Assembly: GCA_035535015.1 (NCBI GenBank)
Contig: DATLQU010000043.1
Span: 1-49,870 of the forward strand
Reading direction: 5' to 3'
Origin: Palsa-661 sp035535015
GTDB taxonomy: Bacteria; Actinomycetota; Acidimicrobiia; Acidimicrobiales; UBA8190
Length of the DNA stretch: 49,870 nucleotides
Shown: positions 43,783 to 49,870 of the stretch, piece by piece
Position numbering within the stretch: position 1 is the first letter of the stretch
Layout of the letters: every line of letters begins with the position of its first letter
Program-made: the position numbers and the translations under genes
The notes under the pieces: model-generated
Seen by the model: only the letters and a program-made list of their open reading frames with translations
The model's database searches: none
What the model was told of the DNA's origin: nothing

Positions 43783-44472
43783 GTGCAGACCCCGGCCGGC
43801 ACGGGCAGCGTGTCGATCGCCTACGACCGCATCCGCCGCTCGATCGTCGAAGGGTCCTATCCGGCCGGAAGCCGTCTGGTGGAACAGGCGCTCAGCGCCG
43901 AGCTGGCTCTCTCGCGCACGCCGATCCGTGAAGCGCTGCGGCGTCTCGAGGTGGAAGGCCTCGTGCTCTACCGCAGAAACCGCGGGGCCGTGGTCCGGGC
44001 GACGACGCCGGAAGAGGTGGCCGACCTCTACGAGCTCCGGGCCCGGCTGGAGGGCTACGCGGCGGAGTTGGCCGCCGTGCGGAGCACGGCCGACGACCGG
44101 CAGGCGCTCGTCGACGCCGCCGACGCCTTCGACGCGCTGGTCGGGGCCGAGCCGGCTGGCCGCCGCCGCACGGCCGGGCATCGCTGGGCACTCCACGAGG
44201 CCAACGGCCGCTTCCACCGGGCCATCGTGACGGCGGCAGGCCACGAGCGGCTGCTCCAGATGCTCGACAGGACGGTCGACGTCCCCCTCGTCTACCAGGC
44301 CCTCGAACGCTTCGACCCGGCCGAGCTCGAACGCTCGGCGCTCTTCCACCGGATGATCACCCAGGCCGTGGGCACCGGGGAGGCGGCCAGGGCGGGTCGG
44401 CTGATGGCCGAGCACATCCTCCTCGGCCGTGACCGCCTCCTGGACCCGTCCCCAATATCGGTGATGCGGTAA
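43783..44472 (+). CDS. GntR-family regulator, FadR subfamily (FCD domain)
   Basis: 229 residues from the GTG two bases after the CoA transferase stop. The winged helix reads IAYDRIRRSIVEGSYPAGSR, LVEQALSAELALSRTPIREA and LRRLEVEGLVLYRRNRGAVV. The FCD effector domain has metal-type residues in LYELRARLEGYAAELA, HEANGRFHRAIVTAAGH, and RSALFHRMITQAVGTGE then AEHILLGRD. It likely senses the pathway acid or its CoA ester and binds the GATTGCATACAATC palindrome. It is co-transcribed with the CoA transferase. Confidence 0.9.
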   Translation: MQTPAGTGSVSIAYDRIRRSIVEGSYPAGSRLVEQALSAELALSRTPIREALRRLEVEGLVLYRRNRGAVVRATTPEEVADLYELRARLEGYAAELAAVRSTADDRQALVDAADAFDALVGAEPAGRRRTAGHRWALHEANGRFHRAIVTAAGHERLLQMLDRTVDVPLVYQALERFDPAELERSALFHRMITQAVGTGEAARAGRLMAEHILLGRDRLLDPSPISVMR

Positions 44473-44498
44473 ACCGACCCGTCACCTACCGTGGGTCG

Positions 44499-46823
44499 AT
44501 GGGAACCATCGGTCGGCGGCGGGGCCGCCTCGGACTGCTGCTGAGCGTCTGTATCGGCGCAGCGGCATGTCTGGTGGCCGACGGGACCGGAGCCGGGGCC
44601 GCCCCGCTCGTCACCTGCAGCGCGGCGAGCCACGTCCTCAGCATCGGTGTCTCGGGCTCGTCGTCGGACGCCCTGGTCATCAGCACCAGCTCCGGTACCT
44701 ACCAGATCGATCTCGACAACAGTCCCGTCTGCAGCCAGACGATCTCCGATGCGCCGGCCGACAACCCGACGGTCCAAGTCACCGAGAACTCGTCACCGTT
44801 CGTTCCCACGACCTTCCAGCCCGGATCCGATGCCGGGATCACCTTCGACGGTCCCGGCGGCACCACCACCGCCCTCGACCTCTCCTTCGCGCCGGCTCCG
44901 GACACGGTGACGCTGAACGGCGACTCCACCGGCTCACCGGGATCGGTGACCATGGGCGCCGGCGCCGACAGTTTCTCCGGCGTCTCCAGCTTCATCGGCT
45001 CCGGCGCCGGCAGCACCAGCTTCGTGGCCGGGGCCACGGGTGGCTACTCCTTCAGCGGGCTCGGGACGGGGAACACTCTCGACCTCTCGGGCGATGCCCA
45101 TTCGGTGACGGCCAACCTGACGACCGGACTCGTCACCGTGGGGGCCTCGGCATCCGACACCTTCAGCGGGATCGGCCGGGTGGTGGGTTCGGCGTCGGGG
45201 GGCAACACCTTCGTGGCCGGAGGCGGCAGCGCCAGCTTCGCCGACTCCGGATCCGGCGCCGGCGACACCGTCGACTTCTCCCAGGTGGCCACCAGCGCGC
45301 TCTCACCGCTCACCGTCAACCTGTCCGGTGCGACGGTCTCCGTCAGTCCCTCGGGCCCACTCCCGAACGACAACGCCGTCGTAGGTTCGAGCACCTACTC
45401 CTTCTCGTCGGGGGGAAGCAATTTCACCACCTTCGACGGGGCGGCGTCAGGGAACACCACCTTCCTTGGGGGAGCGACCGCCGGAGAGAACTTCGTGGGG
45501 GCCGGAACGGGCAACGTGGCCGACTTCTCGGCCGACGCCAATCCGGTCAGCGCCAACCTGTCCACCGGACTCGTCGGGGTGGGGCCGTCGGCCACGGACA
45601 CCGTGAGCGGCATCAGCCGCGTGGTGGGGTCGGCGGCGGGCGGAAACAGCTTCGTGGCCGGGACCGGCCTCGAGACCTTCTCCGACAGTGGTTCGGGGAA
45701 CACCTTCTCCCTGGGCGCGTCTCCGGCCGTCATCGTTGACCCGGCGGCGGGCAACACCATCGACTTCTCCGCTCTCACCGCGGCGCTGACCCTGAACGTG
45801 GCGGGGGTGCAGGTGGGCCCGACTGCCAACGACACCGCCTCGACGTCGACCGCCACCTATTCGTTCAGCGGAGGACCGACCAGCTTCGTGGGCTCATCGG
45901 GCGGCACCACCTTCGACGCCGGCGCCACGGGCGGATACAGCTTCGATGCAGAAGGGTCGGGGAACCTGGCCGACTTCTCGGGCGACCCCGACCCGGTCAC
46001 GGCCAACCTGTCCACCGGAATCATCACCGTGGGACCGTCGGCATCCGACACCATCAGCGGCATCCCCGACGTGGTCGGCTCGTCGCAGGGGGCCAACCAC
46101 TTCGTGGCCGGAAGCGGCAGTGAGACCTTCGGCGACAGTGGATCGGTCGGTGGCGACAGCCTCGACTTCTCGCAGCTGTCCACCAGCCCGGTCACACCGC
46201 TCACCGTCAACGTGTCCGGTGGGCCGTCGGCCGGTCCGCCGAACGACGCCGCCTCGGTGGGTCCGACCGAATACTCCTTCAGCTCGACCGGAAGCGACAT
46301 CACCACCTTCGAGGGAGCGACCACCGGCAACACCACGTTCCTGGCCGGCCCGACAGGCGGTCACAGCTTCGTCGGCCAGGGCTCGGGCAACACGCTCGAC
46401 CTGAGCGCCGCCGGCGCCACGTCCACGGTCACGGTGAACGGCGACTCGGTGGCCTCACCCGGTGCCGTGACGGGGCTCAGCGCCGGGCCGGGTGCGTCGA
46501 CAACCGACGCGTTCAGCGACATCCAATCGTTCGCCGGCCTGACCGGCGACACCATCACCAGCGTGAACCACACCACCGTCTCGCGGGGGGCGGCCTTCTC
46601 CTTCACCGTGACGACCTTCGGGAGTTCGGTCCCGAAGTTCACCAAGAAAGGTGCGCTACCGAAGGGTCTCGTCTTCCACGACAACGCCAACGGAACGGCG
46701 ACGATCTTCGGCGTCCCCACGGCCAAGAAGGCCCGCCTCTATCACCTGACGATCACGGCCACCTTCGGGCGGGGGAAGACGAAAACCGTTCTTCACCAGC
46801 CCTTCACGCTGACCCTGACATAG
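44499..46823 (+). CDS. Secreted repeat protein with putative Ig-type C-terminus
   Basis: 774 residues with a signal peptide (GLLLSVCIGAAACLVADGTG). The mature part is about five imperfect repeats of roughly 110 residues, each with FVAGxGGYSF/FVGxGTGN, LSGD, ANLSTGxxxVGPSASDTxSG and VVGSxxGGNxF elements, like RTX-derived or filamentous beta-helix proteins but without the GGxGxD calcium motif. The end (KGALPKGLVFHDNANGTATI, FGVPTAKKARLYHLTITATF) is a He_PIG-type Ig fold. Ser, Thr, Gly and Asp dominate. It is probably an extracellular adhesin or matrix protein. The stop codon lies inside a 17-bp tandem repeat. Confidence 0.75.
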   Translation: MGTIGRRRGRLGLLLSVCIGAAACLVADGTGAGAAPLVTCSAASHVLSIGVSGSSSDALVISTSSGTYQIDLDNSPVCSQTISDAPADNPTVQVTENSSPFVPTTFQPGSDAGITFDGPGGTTTALDLSFAPAPDTVTLNGDSTGSPGSVTMGAGADSFSGVSSFIGSGAGSTSFVAGATGGYSFSGLGTGNTLDLSGDAHSVTANLTTGLVTVGASASDTFSGIGRVVGSASGGNTFVAGGGSASFADSGSGAGDTVDFSQVATSALSPLTVNLSGATVSVSPSGPLPNDNAVVGSSTYSFSSGGSNFTTFDGAASGNTTFLGGATAGENFVGAGTGNVADFSADANPVSANLSTGLVGVGPSATDTVSGISRVVGSAAGGNSFVAGTGLETFSDSGSGNTFSLGASPAVIVDPAAGNTIDFSALTAALTLNVAGVQVGPTANDTASTSTATYSFSGGPTSFVGSSGGTTFDAGATGGYSFDAEGSGNLADFSGDPDPVTANLSTGIITVGPSASDTISGIPDVVGSSQGANHFVAGSGSETFGDSGSVGGDSLDFSQLSTSPVTPLTVNVSGGPSAGPPNDAASVGPTEYSFSSTGSDITTFEGATTGNTTFLAGPTGGHSFVGQGSGNTLDLSAAGATSTVTVNGDSVASPGAVTGLSAGPGASTTDAFSDIQSFAGLTGDTITSVNHTTVSRGAAFSFTVTTFGSSVPKFTKKGALPKGLVFHDNANGTATIFGVPTAKKARLYHLTITATFGRGKTKTVLHQPFTLTLT

Positions 46824-46882
46824 CGCTGACCCTGACATAGCGCTGGCCCTGACATAGCGCTGGCCCTGACATGGCGCTGGCC
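46807..46882. repeat. 17-bp tandem repeat (about 4.5 copies) spanning a stop codon
   Basis: The unit CGCTGACCCTGACATAG starts at 46807, 46824, 46841 and 46858, then a partial copy to 46882. Later copies carry GGCC for GACC and one TGG for TAG. The first copy encodes the final Leu-Thr and the stop of the upstream gene, so the gene tail was duplicated. It ends 16 bases before the convergent sigma factor stop. Confidence 0.9.
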
Positions 46883-46898
46883 GCCGAAGCGGGAGCCC

Positions 46899-47834
46899 TC
46901 AGGCCATCAAGAGGTCGCGGGCACCGTTGTCGGCCGACGGGTGCCGCAGCTTCGACATGGCCCGGGCCTCGATCTGACGGATCCGCTCACGGGTGAGGTT
47001 GAAGTACTCGCCCACCTCTTCGAGGGTGCGGGGCTCGCCCCGGTCGAGACCGAAGCGCAGTCGCAGGATGGTCGCCTCGCGTTCGTCGAGCGGGGCCAGC
47101 AGCCGGCTGATCTCGCCGACCAGCATGGCTTCGGCGGCCTGATCGAACGGCGAGACGGCGCCGGCGTCGGCCACCACGTCCCCGAGGTCGGCATCGCCGT
47201 CCTCGCGCAGAGGCTCCGACAAAGACAGGGGCTCGGAGCGCCAACGCAGAACGTCGGTCAGCGCCTCGTAGGAGAGGCGGGTCTCGGCGGCCAGCTCGTC
47301 CATGGTGGCCCGGCGACCGAACTTCGACTCGAGATGGCTCTGGGCCTTCTGGACGGCGCTCAAGGTGTCGCCGGCGTGGACCGGCAGGCGAATGGTCCGG
47401 CCGGTGTTGGCGATGCCGCGGGTGATGGCCTGGCGGATCCACCAGGTGGCGTAGGTGGAGAACTTGAAGCCCCGGCGCCAGTCGAATTTCTCGACGGCGT
47501 GCATGAGGCCGATGTTGCCCTCCTGGATGAGGTCGAGAAGGGGCAGGCCGGAGGACTGGTAGCGCTTGGCCACCGAGACGACCAGGCGCAGGTTGGCCAG
47601 GACGAAGCGGTACTTGGCCTCCTCGCCCCGGCGGATGAGGCGGCGAAGCCGGCGGATACTGGCCAGGTCGAGCTCGATGTCGGCGGCCAGCCGGGACTCG
47701 GCCACCAGGCCCTCCTCCATCTGTTGGGCCAGGTCGACCTCGTCGTCCTTGGTCAGGAGCGGGTGGCGCCCGATATCCCCGAGATAGACCCGGATCAGGT
47801 CCTCATCGTCCCGCTCTCGCCCCTTAGCCGCCAC
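46899..47834 (-). CDS. RNA polymerase sigma-70 factor (principal-like, group 2)
   Basis: 311 residues from the GTG at 47834, which has GGAGGT four bases upstream. Region 1.2 (DLIRVYLGDIGRHPLLTKDD), region 2 (LRLVVSVAKRYQSSGLPLLD, LIQEGNIGLMHAVEKFDWRR, FSTYATWWIRQAI), region 3 and region 4 (LRLRFGLDRGEPRTLEEVGE, LTRERIRQIEARAMSKLR) are complete. Region 1.1 is missing, so this is a primary-like sigma of the SigB/HrdB type. It would recognise -10/-35 promoters close to the housekeeping ones. It is convergent with the repeat protein and divergent from the ABM gene. Confidence 0.95.
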   Translation of the reverse strand: MAAKGRERDDEDLIRVYLGDIGRHPLLTKDDEVDLAQQMEEGLVAESRLAADIELDLASIRRLRRLIRRGEEAKYRFVLANLRLVVSVAKRYQSSGLPLLDLIQEGNIGLMHAVEKFDWRRGFKFSTYATWWIRQAITRGIANTGRTIRLPVHAGDTLSAVQKAQSHLESKFGRRATMDELAAETRLSYEALTDVLRWRSEPLSLSEPLREDGDADLGDVVADAGAVSPFDQAAEAMLVGEISRLLAPLDEREATILRLRFGLDRGEPRTLEEVGEYFNLTRERIRQIEARAMSKLRHPSADNGARDLLMA

Positions 47835-47947
47835 CGTGACCTCCAAGCTCGGAGTGAGTCTGTCCCACTATGCCGATCCGGTCGATTGATCCGGACAGGC
47901 CCCTTATCGGCCGAGGCAGGCCGGACCTGAACGGTAAGGTCCGCCGG

Positions 47948-48541
47948 GTGACCGATTCGCCCACGGCCCCAGAGGTGGACTTGACCATGGTGACCATGGT
48001 CTTCGACTCCCGGGAGGCCAACGAGGCCGCCGCCGACCGGCTCCTGTCCGTGTTGTCCAAGTACGTGGTCGTCTCCCGGGGCCACCCGGGCTGTCGGAAC
48101 ATGGACCTGTGCGCCTCGGCCACCCGGCCCGGGCGCTACCTGATCGTGCAGAAGTGGGAGAGCCCGGATGCCCAGGCCACCCATTTCGACTCCGCCGAGA
48201 TGGTGGACATGGCCAAGTCCTGCGAGGGCCTGCTGGAAAAGAGGCCGGACATCGACCTGTTCGTGGGCATCTCGGCCCACGACCTCAACTACTCCCCCGC
48301 TCCCACCCGTCGCCCCGGCCCGGGGGTCCGATCACTTCCCGACGGCGGGACCGAGCCCCCCGGCCCGACCCCGCCGGTGGATGCCGGCCCCGGCCTGGAT
48401 GCTCAGACGGCGGCCTTGGCCGCCTCGGTCTCGGCCACGACCTTCTCGATGTCGGCCCAGGTGAGACCCTGGGAGCTCCACAGCCGCTCGAAGGCGGCAT
48501 CGGCCACGTCGGTGAAGCCGTGCCGGTTGCGGAAGTGGTAG
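47948..48541 (+). CDS. Antibiotic-biosynthesis-monooxygenase (ABM) domain protein
   Basis: Starts at GTG 47948. The ABM dimeric alpha-beta barrel core covers about residues 12-115: MVTMVFDSREANEAAADRLL, SVLSKYVVVSRGHPGC, RYLIVQKWESPDAQATHFDS and IDLFVGISAHDLNY. After it the frame continues as a Pro-rich tail overlapping the convergent gene by 139 bases. That tail is probably not a domain, and the natural stop may have been lost. ABM proteins include quinol monooxygenases and heme-degrading enzymes; this one cannot be assigned to either. Confidence 0.7.
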   Translation: MTDSPTAPEVDLTMVTMVFDSREANEAAADRLLSVLSKYVVVSRGHPGCRNMDLCASATRPGRYLIVQKWESPDAQATHFDSAEMVDMAKSCEGLLEKRPDIDLFVGISAHDLNYSPAPTRRPGPGVRSLPDGGTEPPGPTPPVDAGPGLDAQTAALAASVSATTFSMSAQVRPWELHSRSKAASATSVKPCRLRKW

Positions 48542-48957
48542 AGCCGGCGGGGCTTGGCCACGTCGTAGCCGAGCCGGGCCAGGCGGCCCAGGCAGTAGGC
48601 GTCCCAGGCCGTCTGCTGCGCCAGGGTCAACTCGGCCTCGCCCGGGGCTCCGGAAAAGCCCGGCTCCAGGCGGTCCTTGACCCGGAACAGCAACCGGCCG
48701 AGCACCTCGTTGAGGTTGTGGTCGGACAGGTGCCGGGGCGCCTTGGGGTCCTCGAAGGCTCCCCCTTGGGCCCAGAGGACCACGGGGTCGACGCTGGTGA
48801 CCCGGGAGCGCCCGAGGGCGCTGGGCTCATCCACCTCGATGCGAATGTCCGAATCGATGCCGATCTTGGCGGCCAGCTCCTTGGCCGCGCTGATGATGCG
48901 CTCGGGTTCGAACAGGACCAGGGTGAACTGCTCCGGGTCGACGGTGACGGTGCCCAC
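48403..48957 (-). CDS. Conserved hypothetical protein
   Basis: 184 residues from the ATG at 48957. The start is beta-rich (GTVTVDPEQFTLVLFEPERI, DIRIEVDEPSALGRSRV), then VDPVVLWAQGGAFEDPKAPR, a possible helical EVLGRLLFRVKDRLE, and DAYCLGRLARLGYDVAKPRR with a terminal LTWADIEKVVAE helix. I do not recognise a named domain. It lies 68 bases downstream of the ferritin-like gene on the same strand and probably belongs to the same transcript. Confidence 0.7.
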   Translation of the reverse strand: MGTVTVDPEQFTLVLFEPERIISAAKELAAKIGIDSDIRIEVDEPSALGRSRVTSVDPVVLWAQGGAFEDPKAPRHLSDHNLNEVLGRLLFRVKDRLEPGFSGAPGEAELTLAQQTAWDAYCLGRLARLGYDVAKPRRLYHFRNRHGFTDVADAAFERLWSSQGLTWADIEKVVAETEAAKAAV

Positions 48958-49025
48958 AGGTTTGTCCTGCGCCTCTCTCTAGGTGCCTGGCTTGGTTGCC
49001 GGTCTGGTTCTAGCCGAACGCCGGC

Positions 49026-49870
49026 CTACTGCGCCGCCGGGGCGGCCGCCGGGGCGGTATAGCGGGCCTCGGCCTCGACCCGGGCCTCCTTGGCCACGGC
49101 GCCGATCTCATCGATCTCCTCATCGGAGAAGCCGGCCAGCTGGCGGAAGCGCCGGGCCAGACGGATGGGGCTGTCCTCCTCATCCCCACGGCCGCCGCCC
49201 AGGGAGAAGAGCTTGTCCACCACGTGCTGGAACTCGAGGGCCCGCTCCCGGCGCTCCGGGTCGTTCATGGTGAGGCGGCGCAGCCAGTCCGATCCCATCT
49301 TCACATGGGTGACCTCATCGGCCAGCATCCAGTCCTCGCAGAACTCTAGCACCGGGTCCCCGGACTTGTCCCCGAAGTCCCGCATGGTGTTGAACACGTC
49401 GATGGCCAGGCCCTCCAGGGCCCGGTTGACCCCGGTCAGGCGCAGGACCGGGTCGGCGTTGCAGGCGGCCTGGAAGAGGAAGGGCGACTCGGCGAACTCA
49501 CCGATGTCGGTCCCCATCCACTCCGTCAACTTGACCGAGATCTCGCAGTGGCGAGCCTCGTCCCAGCACTGGCGGGCCATGTCCAGCTTCAAGGCGTAGG
49601 GCACCTGGTCGGCGCCGTCGCCCAGCTCGAAGTCGAAACAGGTCCGCCCGGCGCCCTCCAGGGCCTGGATCTCGCCCACGAAGATGCCGTGCATCAAGGA
49701 GCGGGCCGCATCGGGGGCGTTCGGCATGTCCGGGGTCATCCGGCCCAGGCCCCGGGCGGCCTTGCGCTCGGAGCGGGTCTCCTCGTCATCCCCGGCCAGG
49801 TCGGCCGAGTCCGAGCCGTAGGCGCCGAGGCCCCGGCGGCGGGGGTCGGCGAACTGGTCCTGGAAGTTGA
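49026..49870 (-). CDS. Ferritin-like (DUF455-type) diiron protein, 5' end outside window
   Basis: At least 281 residues; the frame is open to the right edge, so the ATG at 49739 is internal (NFQDQFADPRRRGLGAYG is visible upstream). Carboxylate and His ligands of a diiron four-helix bundle are seen: GEIQALEGAGRTCFDFE, ARQCWDEARHCEISVKL (ExxH) and DEVTHVKMGSDWL (ExxH), with ALEGLAIDVFNTMRDF between. It probably binds iron or uses a diiron centre for oxidation. The C-terminus is an Ala/Pro tail. Confidence 0.8.
   Translation of the reverse strand, partial: NFQDQFADPRRRGLGAYGSDSADLAGDDEETRSERKAARGLGRMTPDMPNAPDAARSLMHGIFVGEIQALEGAGRTCFDFELGDGADQVPYALKLDMARQCWDEARHCEISVKLTEWMGTDIGEFAESPFLFQAACNADPVLRLTGVNRALEGLAIDVFNTMRDFGDKSGDPVLEFCEDWMLADEVTHVKMGSDWLRRLTMNDPERRERALEFQHVVDKLFSLGGGRGDEEDSPIRLARRFRQLAGFSDEEIDEIGAVAKEARVEAEARYTAPAAAPAAQ

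Noticed and set aside
44499..46823. Calcium-binding RTX toxin
   Set aside because: The GGxGxDxLx nonapeptide is absent and no type I secretion genes are nearby.
1..49870. CRISPR arrays, rRNA or tRNA genes
   Set aside because: No regular spaced repeats and no clover-leaf or rRNA-like stretches were seen on either strand.

Overview
The window is high-GC DNA from an actinobacterium. The NDMA-type alcohol dehydrogenase, the principal-like sigma factor, the many secreted Gly/Ala/Thr-rich proteins and the frequent GTG starts suggest an Acidimicrobiia-like lineage; this assignment is inferred from gene content, not measured. I found no tRNA, rRNA, CRISPR array or replication origin.

Bases 1-14,300 are an accessory region full of mobile and broken genes. 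They hold the tail of a secreted hydrolase-like protein, a frameshifted excisionase-type DNA-binding gene, and a complete IS3-family element (605-1838) with inverted repeats, a CGCG target duplication and a canonical -1 slippery site. Next come a broken AbiEi/AbiEii-type toxin-antitoxin pair (antitoxin cut at its N-terminus next to the IS, toxin split by an in-frame TAG), an SDR, an alcohol dehydrogenase, a headless methyltransferase, an ArdC-like antirestriction protein and a headless repeat protein. The region ends with a frameshifted IS66 transposase abutting an IS110 transposase (whose upstream region folds like a bridge RNA), a lipoprotein, and an orphan Ig-like domain fragment.

Bases 14,300-24,730 are the most interesting part. 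On the minus strand lie (in transcription order) a SurA/PpiC-like foldase, a 1028-residue exporter with two cyclic-nucleotide-binding domains, a C39 peptidase and an ABC module, and a 55-residue peptide with a double-glycine leader. They are followed by a TIR-membrane-WD40 protein and a helical repeat/SLOG-like/class III nucleotidyl cyclase protein. A CRP-family regulator is divergently transcribed from the foldase. I read this as a peptide maturation and export system, possibly gated by cyclic nucleotides, next to a two-gene TIR/cyclase signalling or conflict module. The physical link between the two modules is only suggestive.

Bases 24,730-40,100 carry a multiply frameshifted glycine-rich secreted protein, a secreted TAP-like hydrolase, an AddB-like nuclease with a small overlapping partner, a nitronate monooxygenase-like flavoprotein, a SWIM-SNF2 helicase, a frameshifted secreted Ig-like protein and a large secreted S8-family protein whose catalytic His is not visible. 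Bases 40,200-44,470 are a catabolic cluster (HMG-CoA-lyase-like enzyme, CMD-like protein, VOC protein, CoA transferase) with a GntR/FadR-type regulator and a clear palindromic operator candidate in the divergent promoter. The remainder holds a secreted repeat protein whose stop codon lies in a 17-bp tandem repeat, a sigma-70 factor, an ABM-domain protein, a conserved hypothetical protein and the 3' part of a ferritin-like gene running off the right edge.

Several frameshifts lie in G or C runs (about 278, 24,935, 25,870 and 36,460). Some of the apparent pseudogenes may therefore be base-calling errors rather than real decay.
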